64,000 nt of DNA from Tepidimonas charontis (GTDB taxonomy: Bacteria > Pseudomonadota > Gammaproteobacteria > Burkholderiales > Burkholderiaceae_C). This document shows positions 29,791 through 38,720 of the stretch, piece by piece. The notes beneath the pieces are model-generated. The model was not told the origin of the DNA. It saw nothing but the letters and a program-made list of their open reading frames with translations, and did not search any database. Position 1 is the first letter of the stretch; every line of letters starts with the position of its first letter. The translations under genes and the position numbers were made by a program. The DNA is taken from the NCBI RefSeq assembly GCF_007556685.1, contig NZ_VJON01000007.1, positions 16,957 to 80,956 on the forward strand. Reading direction: 5' to 3'.

Positions 29791-30174
29791 ATGAGAAGAG
29801 TCTTCAAGACGCGCCACTTCGCTCGTTGGATGCGCAAGACCGAACTGACAGACGCCGGGTTGTGTCAAGCGGTCGAGGAGATGGCCGTGGGCCTCATCGA
29901 CGCCGACCTGGGCGGTGGCGTCTTGAAAAAGCGCGTGGGCTTGGGCAACCGCGGCAAGCGTGGTGGCGCGCGTACCCTGATTGCCACCAACAAGGGCGAT
30001 CGCTGGTTCTTCGTCTATGGCTTCGAGAAAAACGAGCGGGCCAACATCGATGACGAGGAACTGGAGGCGCTGCGGGATCTGGCCGCCGATCTGCTGACCC
30101 TTCCCGCTCGCCAGTTGTATGACTCCGTTGCCGACGGAACATTGCAGGAGATTTGCCATGACAAACGAGCCTAA
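29791..30174 (+). CDS. higB: HigB-type (RelE superfamily) toxin
   Basis: 127 residues from ATG 29791. MRRVFKTRHFARWMRKTELT, VKKRV-type strand (VLKKRVGLGNRGKRGGARTL) and DRWFFVYGFEKNERANIDDE is the HigB/RelE-type family whose gene precedes its antitoxin. The ending LEALRDLAADLLTLPARQLY, DSVADGTLQEI is complete, unlike the remnant at 12241. These toxins cleave ribosome-bound mRNA. higA begins 17 bp before the higB stop, so the genes are coupled. A promoter-operator lies immediately upstream. One of two apparently functional TA pairs in the window. Confidence 0.88.
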   Translation: MRRVFKTRHFARWMRKTELTDAGLCQAVEEMAVGLIDADLGGGVLKKRVGLGNRGKRGGARTLIATNKGDRWFFVYGFEKNERANIDDEELEALRDLAADLLTLPARQLYDSVADGTLQEICHDKRA

Positions 30175-30481
30175 GTCCAAGAGCCGCCTGCTGCAGGCCG
30201 TTCATGAGACGGCGCGCGACCTGCATCGCCTGGGCTTCATCGACAAGCGCAAGATGCGCCAGTACGACGCGCTGTGCCTGGAGCCGGTGCATGAATACGA
30301 CGCCGAGAAAGTGCGCGCCTTGCGCGAACGGCTGCACTTGAGTCAGGCCGTGCTGGCATCGGTCCTAAACACCAGCGTCTCGACCGTGCGCAAGTGGGAA
30401 GTGGGCGACAAGAAGCCCAGTGGTCCCTCGCAGAAGCTGCTCGACCTCATCGAACGCAAGGGGCTCGAGGCCGTGCTCTGA
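30158..30481 (+). CDS. higA: HigA-type antitoxin (Xre family)
   Basis: 107 residues from ATG 30158, overlapping higB by 17 bp, with AGGAG eight bases upstream. The C-terminal half is an Xre-type helix-turn-helix: LRERLHLSQAVLASVLNTSV, STVRKWEVGDKKPSGPSQKL, LDLIERKGLEAVL; the N-terminal half (SRLLQAVHETARDLHRLGFI, DKRKMRQYDALC) binds the toxin. It neutralises HigB and should repress the operon through TGCCACTGGGTGGCA. The protein is colinear with the frameshifted copy at 12320-12639. Confidence 0.9.
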   Translation: MTNEPKSKSRLLQAVHETARDLHRLGFIDKRKMRQYDALCLEPVHEYDAEKVRALRERLHLSQAVLASVLNTSVSTVRKWEVGDKKPSGPSQKLLDLIERKGLEAVL

Positions 30482-31141
30482 AGTCGCTGGGCACGAGCTC
30501 AGGTCACCGCGTCGGCGTGTTTTGGCGGGTGGGATCGTGCATCCGCATGCGTCTGCGACGAAATGCGGGGCTGGCTACTGTAACAGATCCGCCGTTCCGG
30601 GGGAGAGTCTTTCGATCAAGAAACCGCTGTGCACAACATCGCTCATTCAGTCGGGTGGGCAGGTTGTGCGGAGTCTCCCTGGTGGGCGCCGTCGGTGCTG
30701 GCGACTCATGCGTCGGCTCCAGACGTGTCGCTCGCCGACTGCTGCGCCGCCCCCATCCAGTAGCACAGAAGCGGTGCGGGAATGCGCATTCTGCGCGTGG
30801 TAGCGGGCCAACAGGTGCTTGAAGACGGCCGTCTCGGTGGCCACGCCCAGCGCAGCGGCATCCTCCAGGATCGCCTTGCCCTTGAGCATCACCGCCCGGG
30901 GCGTGGGCGGCGCGGCCAGCCAGGTGTGCAGCTCGCGGAAGGTGGCACGCCGCCATGTGGGCAGATCCGCAATGGATCTCACCGCGCCGATCGGTGTGTT
31001 CCCAGGCGGGTGACACCCGGCATGAGCTCGTGAAAACCCAACGGGCGCCGGCGTTGCCGGTTCTGCCGGGGGTGGCGCGGCATCGCGCTGCTGCGTACAA
31101 TGCTTGTCGTAGGCAGACAACCGGCGCGAGGGTAACGTGCT
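30482..31141. other. 660 bp without a convincing gene
   Basis: A minus-strand frame (30647-31180) encodes a piece with protein-like character (DLPTWRRATFRELHTWLAAP, PRAVMLKGKAILEDAAALGV, ATETAVFKHLLARY) but has no credible start, no ribosome site and no recognisable family. It may be a decayed mobile-element gene. The boundary between accessory and core genome falls here. Confidence 0.4.
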
Positions 31142-31726
31142 ATGGCAAGAACGGCATCGTTGATGGTGGAGCTGGGGCAAACCGCCCCCGCGTTTGCGTT
31201 GCCCGACGTGGTCTCGGGCAAGGTGGTGTCATTCGATACTTTCCCCGATGCCAAGGGCTATCTGGTGGCCTTCATTTGTAACCACTGCCCGTTCGTGCAG
31301 TTGATCCGGCATGAGTTTGCCCGGCTGGCGCGCCGTTCGATGGCGCGGGGGCTGGCGGTGATCGCCATCAACGCCAACGACACCGATGCCTACCCGGAGG
31401 ACGGCCCGGACGCGATGCGCGACGACGCGCGGCGCTTTGGCTACACCTTCCCGTACTGTCTGGATGTCGACCAGAGCGTGGCCAAGGCCTTTGGCGCCGC
31501 TTGCACACCAGACTTCTTTTTGTACGACGCGCAGCGGCGCCTGGTATACCGGGGACAGTTCGATTCGTGCCGGCCGGGATCGGACCTGCCCGTGACGGGC
31601 GAGGATTTGGCTGCGGCCATCGATGCGGTGCTCGAAGGACGCCCCGTACCCGGGGAGCAAAAGCCGTCCCTGGGCTGCAACATCAAGTGGAAGCCGGGCA
31701 ACGAGCCGCCTTACTTCACCGGCTGA
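31142..31726 (+). CDS. Thioredoxin-like (AhpC/TSA-type) family protein
   Basis: 194 residues from ATG 31142 (an internal ATG at residue 8, MVELGQ, is an alternative). The fold starts GQTAPAFALPDVVSGKVVSF and carries a CNHC active-site motif (C46, C49) in VAFICNHCPFVQLIRHEFAR, then GLAVIAINANDTDAYPEDGP and TPDFFLYDAQRRLVYRGQFD. This matches the widespread thioredoxin-family/redoxin proteins of about 190 residues with the CNHCP motif and a C-terminal SLGCNIKWKPG. No signal peptide, so cytoplasmic. The substrate is unknown. The conserved GCNIKWKPG tail gives a third cysteine. Confidence 0.85.
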   Translation: MARTASLMVELGQTAPAFALPDVVSGKVVSFDTFPDAKGYLVAFICNHCPFVQLIRHEFARLARRSMARGLAVIAINANDTDAYPEDGPDAMRDDARRFGYTFPYCLDVDQSVAKAFGAACTPDFFLYDAQRRLVYRGQFDSCRPGSDLPVTGEDLAAAIDAVLEGRPVPGEQKPSLGCNIKWKPGNEPPYFTG

Positions 31727-31800
31727 GTGCAGGCCAGGTTGACGGCGGGCGGCATGGCAGGCCGGGGCTACGGTCAATGCATCCGCCCGCGTACGTCCCC

Positions 31801-32847
31801 ATGAGCGAAGTCGATCGCCGTTTCATGGCCGAGGCCCTGGCCTTGGCACGGCAGGCTGCGCAGGCCGGTGAAGTGCCGGTGGGGGCGGTCGTCGTACGCG
31901 AGGGACGCGTGGTCGGCCGCGGCCACAATCAACCGGTGGCTTGCCATGATCCCACGGCGCACGCGGAGATCGTGGCGCTGCGTGAAGCGGCCCACACCCT
32001 GGGGAATTATCGGCTGGACGGCTGCACGCTGTACGTGACCTTGGAGCCGTGCGCCATGTGTGCCCAGGCGGCCCTGCATGCCCGCGTGGCGCAGGTGGTG
32101 TTTGGGGCAAGCGAGCCGCGCAGCGGCGCCGCCGGGTCGGTACTGAATCTGTTTGCCCTTCCGGCGCTCAACGCCCACACCGTCGTGCGGGGTGGGGTGC
32201 TGGCTGATGAGGCCGCTGCGTTGATGCGCGACTTTTTCGAGCGCCGACGCAGCGAGCAGCGCGCGCAGGCGCAGCCCTTGCGGCCAGACGCCCTACGCAC
32301 GCCAGAGATGGCGTTCGATGCTGTGTGGGCACGTGCCGCGGCCTGGGGGCTGGCCCGCAGTGCCTCCCGCTATCGGCACGATTTACCGGCGCTGCAGGGC
32401 TTGCGCTTGCATTGGTTGGACGTAGGGCCGCACGACGCTGCCACGACCTGGGTGTGCCTGCACGGACTCCAGGGCTGGTGGCCGCAGTGGGGGCCGTGGG
32501 TGGCGGTACGGCTCAGCAATGGGCAGCGCTGTTTGGTACCCGATCTGGTGGGGTTTGGTCAAAGCGACAAGCCGAAGAAGCGCGCCTGGCATACACCGGC
32601 GCGCCATGCGGCGGTGCTTGCCCAGTGGCTGGATGCGCTGGGCGTGACAGCGGTTTGCCTGGCTCTGGCACCCGGTGCGCAGTGGTTGTTGGCGCCGCTG
32701 CAGCAACACTGGGGTGGGCGCGTGGCGGGCGTGTCGCACGTGGCCGCCGAGGCCTTGCTGCCGGCGGCTGACGATTGGGCGAACGCCCCGTTTCCCGACC
32801 GCGGCCACCGCGCCGGTCCGCTGGCCTTGGCCGCGCTGGCCGGATAA
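31801..32847 (+). CDS. tadA: tRNA adenosine(34) deaminase TadA fused to alpha/beta-hydrolase-like domain
   Basis: 348 residues from ATG 31801 (an in-frame ATG at 31777 would add 8). Residues 1-150 are a complete TadA: HAE zinc/catalytic motif (H54, E56), PCAMC (C84, C87), GAAGSVLNLF. It converts A34 to inosine in tRNA-Arg(ACG). Residues ~185-348 form an alpha/beta-hydrolase-like extension (WVCLHGLQGWWPQWGPWVAV, CLVPDLVGFGQSDKPKKRAW) but the position of the nucleophile elbow reads LALAPGAQW, with no GxSxG, so the hydrolase is probably not catalytic. Standard TadA is ~150-170 residues. Confidence 0.88.
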   Translation: MSEVDRRFMAEALALARQAAQAGEVPVGAVVVREGRVVGRGHNQPVACHDPTAHAEIVALREAAHTLGNYRLDGCTLYVTLEPCAMCAQAALHARVAQVVFGASEPRSGAAGSVLNLFALPALNAHTVVRGGVLADEAAALMRDFFERRRSEQRAQAQPLRPDALRTPEMAFDAVWARAAAWGLARSASRYRHDLPALQGLRLHWLDVGPHDAATTWVCLHGLQGWWPQWGPWVAVRLSNGQRCLVPDLVGFGQSDKPKKRAWHTPARHAAVLAQWLDALGVTAVCLALAPGAQWLLAPLQQHWGGRVAGVSHVAAEALLPAADDWANAPFPDRGHRAGPLALAALAG

Positions 32848-32856
32848 TGCCCGCCT

Positions 32857-33777
32857 ATGCCCAGTCTCTACATCTACTCCCCGAGCGGAGCGGTGCGCGA
32901 CCGCGCCGCCTTTCGGCGCGCGGTGCGCCGGCTGCAAGCCGCCGGCTATGACGTCGCGGTGGACCCCGCCGCGCTGGCCAGCCACCAGCGCTTTGCCGGC
33001 GATGACGAAACGCGCCTTGCCGCCATCGAACGCGCGGCAGCCAGCGGTGCGGACGTGGCCTTGACCACGCGCGGGGGCTATGGCTTGACGCGCCTGTTGC
33101 CCCGACTGCCCTATGACGAGATCGCGGCTGCGGCACAGCGTGGCATGGCCTGGGTGGGCTTGAGTGATTTCACGGCGTTTCAATTGGCCGTGCTGGCCCA
33201 GCGCGGCACCGCCACCTGGGCGGGCCCGGCCCTGATGGAGGACTGGGCGGGTGAGGCGGTGGATGAAATCACGGCAGCATGTTTCGACGATTTGGCGCGC
33301 GGGGTGGGGGAGGGGGCCGGCTGGCGACTGCCGCGCGCCGACGGGCAGGCACACCCGGAGCTGAGCGCTGGGTGGCGGCTGGAAGGTGTGCCGCTTTGGG
33401 GCGGCAACTTGTCCATTTTGGCCGGGTTGGTGGGTACCCCCTATTTACCAGCCGTCGAGGGGGGCGTGCTGTTTTTGGAAGATGTGGGCGAGCATCCGTA
33501 TCGGATCGAGCGGCTGCTGACGCAGCTGTTGTTGGCTGGCGTACTGGCGCGGCAGCGTGCGCTGCTGTTGGGAGCCTTCAACCGATTTACGTTGACGCCG
33601 CACGACCGCGGCTTTCGGCTGGAGACCGTCGTGGCTTGGCTGCGCGCCCAGTTGCCGGGGGTGCCCGTCGTCACGGGCTTGCCGTTTGGGCACGTTCCGA
33701 CGAAAGTGGTGTTGCCCGTGGGGCGGCCGGTCGATTTGGTCGTCGAAGGCCGAGACGTCCTGCTGTTTTGGGGTTGA
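32857..33777 (+). CDS. ldcA: LD-carboxypeptidase (muramoyltetrapeptide carboxypeptidase)
   Basis: 306 residues from ATG 32857, nine bases after the tadA stop. The S66 family triad is visible: nucleophile S103 in GLSDFTA, E208 in FLEDVGE and H279 in FGHVPTK. The N-terminal domain begins YIYSPSGAVRDRAAFRRAVR. The enzyme removes the terminal D-Ala from muramoyl tetrapeptides during peptidoglycan recycling in the cytoplasm; there is no signal peptide, consistent with that site. Probably co-transcribed with tadA. Confidence 0.92.
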   Translation: MPSLYIYSPSGAVRDRAAFRRAVRRLQAAGYDVAVDPAALASHQRFAGDDETRLAAIERAAASGADVALTTRGGYGLTRLLPRLPYDEIAAAAQRGMAWVGLSDFTAFQLAVLAQRGTATWAGPALMEDWAGEAVDEITAACFDDLARGVGEGAGWRLPRADGQAHPELSAGWRLEGVPLWGGNLSILAGLVGTPYLPAVEGGVLFLEDVGEHPYRIERLLTQLLLAGVLARQRALLLGAFNRFTLTPHDRGFRLETVVAWLRAQLPGVPVVTGLPFGHVPTKVVLPVGRPVDLVVEGRDVLLFWG

Positions 33778-33807
33778 CGGAAAGGCACTCCGGCGTCGCT
33801 GCGACCT

Positions 33808-36393
33808 TCATGCCGCCGCTTCGGTGGCCTCGGCCACCCGGCGGCTGATGTGGGCCAGCGCCTCCTCCACCTGGTCGATCAGAATCAGGCACACGTCGCC
33901 CGGTTCTAAGCGATCGAGCGCGGTATCGATGGCCGCAAACTCACCCCGAATGGCCGTTTGCCAACGCGCCTTGGGCGCGGCTTGCAGTCCCCGCTGCAGC
34001 AGGGCAATGACTTCGCCGTCGGCGCGCCCGCGCTGGCAGGCATCTTCGAACAGCACGACTTCATCGAACACCTCGCCGATCAAGCGGCCTTGCTCGATGA
34101 TGTCTTGGTCGCGGCGGTCGCCGGCGGCGCTGATCACCACCAGCCGTTTACGGGCTGGTAGCGTCTGAACCGCCTGACATAGCGCGGCGATGGCATCGGG
34201 GTTGTGGCCATAGTCGGCGATCACGGTGGCTCCCCGGTAGGCAAAGCGGTTGAAGCGCCCAGGCACGGTGTGCGCATCGGCGGTGAAGGTCGCCAAACCA
34301 TGGGCGATGGCATCCCACGACACCCCCGCCGCCCAGGCGGCAGCCACGGCGGCCATGGCGTTGTCCACTTGAAAGGGGATGCTGCCCCCGTCGGTCAGCG
34401 GGATCTGGCTGAATGGGATGCGGACCTGCCATCCCGCTTCGGCGGCAACCAGGCAGCTGTCGTCGGCGAAAACGACGCGTCTGCCCAGGGCGCGGTGGGT
34501 GGCGATGACCGGGTGCCGGGCGGAAGGACCAAAGTAGGTGACCTGTCCGGGACAAAACTCGGCCATGGCCACACAGTGGGGGTCGGCGGCGTTGAGCACG
34601 GCCATGCCATCGTCGGCGACGTTCTGAACGATCACCCGTTTCAGAGCGCTCAGATCCTCGACGGTGGTGATGTAATTCAGGCCGAGGTGGTCGCCGGTGC
34701 CAATGTTGGTGACGACGGCGACCTGGCAGCGGTCGAAGGCCAGACCTTCGCGCAGGATGCCGCCGCGTGCGGTCTCCAGCACGGCGGCGTCCACGTCCGG
34801 GTGCGCCAACACGCGCCGCGCGCTGCGGGGGCCGCTGCAGTCGCCCTGATCGATCTGGCGCCCGTTGATGTAGACACCGTTGGTGTCGGTGAAACCCACG
34901 CGCCAGCCGTGCTGTGCGAGCAGATGGGCGGTCAGCCGTACGGTGGTGGTCTTGCCGTTGGTGCCGGTGACGGCGATCAGCGGAATACGGCCATTTTGGC
35001 CGGGCGGAAACATGTGGTCGATGATGGCTTGCCCGACGTTGCGCCCTTTGCCGTACGATGGGCTCAGATGCATGCGCAGGCCCGGTGCGGCGTTGACTTC
35101 GACGATGCCGCCGCTTTGCGTCTCCAGCGGTTCGACGACGTTTTGGCACACCACGTCCACGCCGCACACGTCCAGGCCGACCGTCAGCGCGGCGGCAACG
35201 GCGCGCTGGGCCACCAGCGGGTGGACTTCGTCGGTGACGTCGGTGGCGGTGCCGCCGGTGGATAAATTGGCGTTGTTACGCAGCACCACGCGCATGCCCA
35301 GCGACGGCACCGAGTCTGGGGTGAGGCCCTGCTGCGCCAGCCGATCCAATGCGATATCGTCTAGGCGAATCCGGGTCAGCGGCGTGGCATGTCCGTCGCC
35401 ACGGCGCGGGTCGGCGTTGACTTGATCGACCAATTCACGCACCGTGTGGACGCCATCGCCTACCACCAGCGGCGGATCGCGCCGCGCCGCGGCGACCAAT
35501 TTGCGTCCGACCACCAGCAAGCGAAAGTCGATGCCCGGCAGGTAGCGCTCGACCAACACCTCGCTGCCGTACTGGCGGGCCGTTTCATAGGCGGCGCGCA
35601 CCTGCTCTTCGGTATGGACGTTGGCGGTGACGCCCTTGCCTTGGTGTCCATCGCGTGGTTTGACCACCACGGCTCCCCCCAATTCCTGGGCCGCTCGCCA
35701 GGCGTCATCGGCATCGCGTACCGGTCGCCCCAGTGGAACCGGCACCCCAACCGCGTGCAGCAGCTTCTTGGTCAATTCCTTGTCTTGCGCGATCGACTCG
35801 GCGATGGCGCTGGTGGTGTCGCACTCGGCAGCCTGGATACGGCGTTGCTTGCTGCCCCAGCCAAACTGCACCAGGCTTCCCGTCGTCAAGCGGCGGTAGG
35901 GGATGCCGCGCGCCAATGCCGCTTCGACGATCGAGCCGGTCGATGGACCCAGGCGGACATCTTCATCGAGCTCGCGTAGCTGCGCCAGTGCCGCATCGGT
36001 ATCGAAGGGGGTATCGTCGCGGGCTGCCTGTAGCAGTTGCAGTGCCAGATCAAAAGCCAACCGCCCCACCGCTTCTTCCGTATATTGCACCACCACTTGA
36101 AATACCCCGGGTTCGGGCGCGGAGACGGTGCGGCTAAAGCTGACCGGACAGCCGGCGTGGGTCTGCAGGGCCAGGACGGTGATCTCCAACGCATGCGCCA
36201 TCGTCACCATCCCCCGATCTGTGGGCTCAGGCAGTAGGCCCACTTGAGGAAAGCGTTGTCGCAGTCGGGTTTCGAATTCGTTGAGCCGACGCAAGTCGAG
36301 TTCTTCAGGTGCACAGGTGACCGCGGCCTCGATGGCGGTGACGCGTGACCACAGATTGGGGCCACGCAAGGCCCGCAAGCGTGTGACGTTCAT
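33808..36393 (-). CDS. cphA: Cyanophycin synthetase
   Basis: 861 residues from ATG 36393 (MNVTRLRALRGPNLW, matching family starts). An N-terminal domain is followed by an ATP-grasp domain (~155-470; VVVKPRDGHQGKGVTANVHT, GGIVEVNAAPGLRMH) and a C-terminal Mur-ligase-like domain with an intact P-loop GTNGKTT (477-483). It polymerises aspartate backbone and adds arginine side chains, making the nitrogen store cyanophycin. The N-terminal domain has only HALEI where the primer-making HxxEH site would be. The cphA' start codon region lies 40 bp downstream of its own stop in the neighbouring gene, so cphA' is transcribed first and cphA second. Confidence 0.93.
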   Translation of the reverse strand: MNVTRLRALRGPNLWSRVTAIEAAVTCAPEELDLRRLNEFETRLRQRFPQVGLLPEPTDRGMVTMAHALEITVLALQTHAGCPVSFSRTVSAPEPGVFQVVVQYTEEAVGRLAFDLALQLLQAARDDTPFDTDAALAQLRELDEDVRLGPSTGSIVEAALARGIPYRRLTTGSLVQFGWGSKQRRIQAAECDTTSAIAESIAQDKELTKKLLHAVGVPVPLGRPVRDADDAWRAAQELGGAVVVKPRDGHQGKGVTANVHTEEQVRAAYETARQYGSEVLVERYLPGIDFRLLVVGRKLVAAARRDPPLVVGDGVHTVRELVDQVNADPRRGDGHATPLTRIRLDDIALDRLAQQGLTPDSVPSLGMRVVLRNNANLSTGGTATDVTDEVHPLVAQRAVAAALTVGLDVCGVDVVCQNVVEPLETQSGGIVEVNAAPGLRMHLSPSYGKGRNVGQAIIDHMFPPGQNGRIPLIAVTGTNGKTTTVRLTAHLLAQHGWRVGFTDTNGVYINGRQIDQGDCSGPRSARRVLAHPDVDAAVLETARGGILREGLAFDRCQVAVVTNIGTGDHLGLNYITTVEDLSALKRVIVQNVADDGMAVLNAADPHCVAMAEFCPGQVTYFGPSARHPVIATHRALGRRVVFADDSCLVAAEAGWQVRIPFSQIPLTDGGSIPFQVDNAMAAVAAAWAAGVSWDAIAHGLATFTADAHTVPGRFNRFAYRGATVIADYGHNPDAIAALCQAVQTLPARKRLVVISAAGDRRDQDIIEQGRLIGEVFDEVVLFEDACQRGRADGEVIALLQRGLQAAPKARWQTAIRGEFAAIDTALDRLEPGDVCLILIDQVEEALAHISRRVAEATEAAA

Positions 36394-36432
36394 GGTGGTG
36401 GATCGTGACAATGAACCGTTGGGGCAATCGCT

Positions 36433-38607
36433 TCAGTGCACTGAGATGCCAAGTGGAGGCGCCGACTCCAGGCAGGCGCGGATGATATCGAGGGGGACGT
36501 CCAGTGCCACGGCGGCGCCCACCGTGGCCAGCAGGGATGTCAGCGATACGCGCGTCGTGAGCGTTTGCAATCCCGGATGCTGGAGATCGGCGATGATGTG
36601 TCGCGTCTGGCCGTGATATAAGACGATGTGGCAACCCTCGTCACACAAAAAGCGCCGCCCATCGGCGATGTGAGCGTCGCGCAGCGCGTGGCCGCCTTGC
36701 GTGCTGTACAGCAAGACGTCGCCGTCACACAGTTCGGCCAAGCCCGCGCAGACGTCACAGTCAGCATTGAGCACCGCACAGCCCTCTGGCAGCACCACGT
36801 CCACTTGCGTACGCACCACTTTGCGCATGTGATCGCGGGTGGTGACATAGTGATCATCCAGTCCCTCGGGGACGGGTACGTCCGTGACCACGCCCACCAG
36901 GCAGCGGTCATATGACAAACCTTCGTCCAAGATGCTGCGCGGCGAGTTTTCAATGACGGCGCAATCGACCAGGCGGTTCATGAGCAGGCGCTGCCCGGCT
37001 TCCCAGTCGGACGGCACACTGGCATCGATGCGCTGTTCGTTGAGCCAAATCTGCCCCGCGCACGAAATGCCAACCATGCGGTTGGTACGCGCCAACAGCG
37101 CGCCCAGCAAGGCGGCAATCTCGGCGGTGCCCTGCGTGCCGGTGATTCCAACGACGGGGATGCGCCCTTGGTCGTTCGGACCGAACAAGTGCGCCACGAT
37201 TGCCTCCCCGACCGGACGCGGGGTACCGCGCGCGGGCTTGAGGTGTGGCAGCAAGCCCGGGCCGGCGTTGACCTCGACGATGGCCCCACCTTGCGGGATG
37301 AGGGGCTGCGTGATGTCCTCGACCACCAGGTCGATGCCGGCGACATCCAGGCCGACGACGCGTGCGGCCAGCGCGGCCCACTCAGCGATATCGGGGTGTA
37401 CTTCGTCGGTGACGTCGTCGGTGAGCAATCCCGTGCGCTGAACCAGCACCACCCGCCCCGCCTCGGGTACGCTGTCGGGCTGCAGACCCTGCCGGCGCAA
37501 CTCCAGCATCACGTCGCGGTTTTCCGGCAGGCGGATGGTGTCGAGCGGGAACTCTTCCTCTTCCCCGCGCCGCGGGTCGCTGTTGATGTCGCGCTCGATG
37601 AGCTGGCGCACCGTGTGTTGCCCGTCACCCACGACGACGGCATGTTCTCCGCGCGAGGCTGCGACCATGCGCCCGCCCACGACCAAGATGCGGTGCTCGC
37701 GTCCACGAATGTAGCGCTCCACCATCACCTCGGAGCCTTCGCGCTCGGCCAGCGCGAAAGCCGCCGCGAGCTCTTCGCGACTGCGCACGTCCAGTGAGAC
37801 GCCGCGCGCGTGATTGGCGTCCACCGGCTTGACGACGACCGGCAGGCCGATTTCCTGCGCTGCCTCCCAGGCATCCTCGACGTCACGCACGAGCCGGCCC
37901 TCGGGAACCGGCACGCCACACTCGGCCAGCAGCCGCTTGGTCAGGTCTTTGTCGCGGGAGATGTTTTCGGCAATGGCACTGGTGCGGTCGGTCTCGGCCG
38001 TCCAGATGCGCCGCTGACGACTGCCATAACCGAGCTGCACCAGGTTGCCTTCGGTGAGGCGAATGTGCGGGATGCGCCGCGCGCTGGCCGCATCGACGAT
38101 GGCCGCCGTACTGGGGCCCAACGCATGGCGATCGATGAGGGCCATCAAACGCTTGACGGCGCCAGCCACGTCATAGGGTTGATCGTTGATCGCCGCCATC
38201 AACAGGTCGCGGCCATCCAGCAACGCCTGGCGCGCCACCTCTTCCTGGCGCGCCCGGATGACCAGCTTGTAGACGCCGCGCACATCGGTGGAGCGCGTCT
38301 GCCCGAACCCGGTGGGCATGCCGGCCAAGTTCAGCAGTTCGATGGCGATGTGTTCCAGGATATGTCCGGCCCAGGTGCCTTCGCGCAGGCGCTGCAGGAA
38401 ACCGCCACGCTCACCGACGCCGCAGTGGTGTTCGATCAGACCGGGCAGCCAGGCAGTGAGCCGTTCGTAGAGCCCGGGCAGGGTGTGCGAGGGGTGGTCC
38501 TCCAGGGGGCCGATGTCGATGACCGCTTCCAGGGCGGGGCGGTAGGTCCACACGTTGGGACCACGTAGGTGGCGCAGACGCAAAAAACGAATGGCGTCGT
38601 GGGGCAT
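36433..38607 (-). CDS. Cyanophycin synthetase paralogue (CphA'), Mur-ligase site degenerate
   Basis: 724 residues from ATG 38607 (MPHDAIRFLRLRHLRGPNVW; a frame-internal start 14 codons upstream is unlikely). The ATP-grasp domain is intact (VVVKPVDANHARGVSLDVRS, GAIVEVNAGPGLLPH) but the Mur-ligase P-loop reads GTQGTAE (490-496) in place of GTNGKT, so arginine-adding activity is probably lost. The N-terminal domain has HILEHIAIE (H82, E85, H86, E90), the metallopeptidase-like site described as a primer-generating activity in some CphA proteins. Short C-terminal domain. Upstream of cphA in one operon; both enzymes may be needed for efficient polymer formation. Confidence 0.85.
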   Translation of the reverse strand: MPHDAIRFLRLRHLRGPNVWTYRPALEAVIDIGPLEDHPSHTLPGLYERLTAWLPGLIEHHCGVGERGGFLQRLREGTWAGHILEHIAIELLNLAGMPTGFGQTRSTDVRGVYKLVIRARQEEVARQALLDGRDLLMAAINDQPYDVAGAVKRLMALIDRHALGPSTAAIVDAASARRIPHIRLTEGNLVQLGYGSRQRRIWTAETDRTSAIAENISRDKDLTKRLLAECGVPVPEGRLVRDVEDAWEAAQEIGLPVVVKPVDANHARGVSLDVRSREELAAAFALAEREGSEVMVERYIRGREHRILVVGGRMVAASRGEHAVVVGDGQHTVRQLIERDINSDPRRGEEEEFPLDTIRLPENRDVMLELRRQGLQPDSVPEAGRVVLVQRTGLLTDDVTDEVHPDIAEWAALAARVVGLDVAGIDLVVEDITQPLIPQGGAIVEVNAGPGLLPHLKPARGTPRPVGEAIVAHLFGPNDQGRIPVVGITGTQGTAEIAALLGALLARTNRMVGISCAGQIWLNEQRIDASVPSDWEAGQRLLMNRLVDCAVIENSPRSILDEGLSYDRCLVGVVTDVPVPEGLDDHYVTTRDHMRKVVRTQVDVVLPEGCAVLNADCDVCAGLAELCDGDVLLYSTQGGHALRDAHIADGRRFLCDEGCHIVLYHGQTRHIIADLQHPGLQTLTTRVSLTSLLATVGAAVALDVPLDIIRACLESAPPLGISVH

Positions 38608-38720
38608 GAAAGCACTCGACAAAAAATGCACCGGTCGGCGCGCGCGCACCGAACGGCTAAAACCCGATTATCATCCGGCGCCGCGCCTGAGCGCGCTGCG
38701 CTTCGCCATCAAATTGCAAC

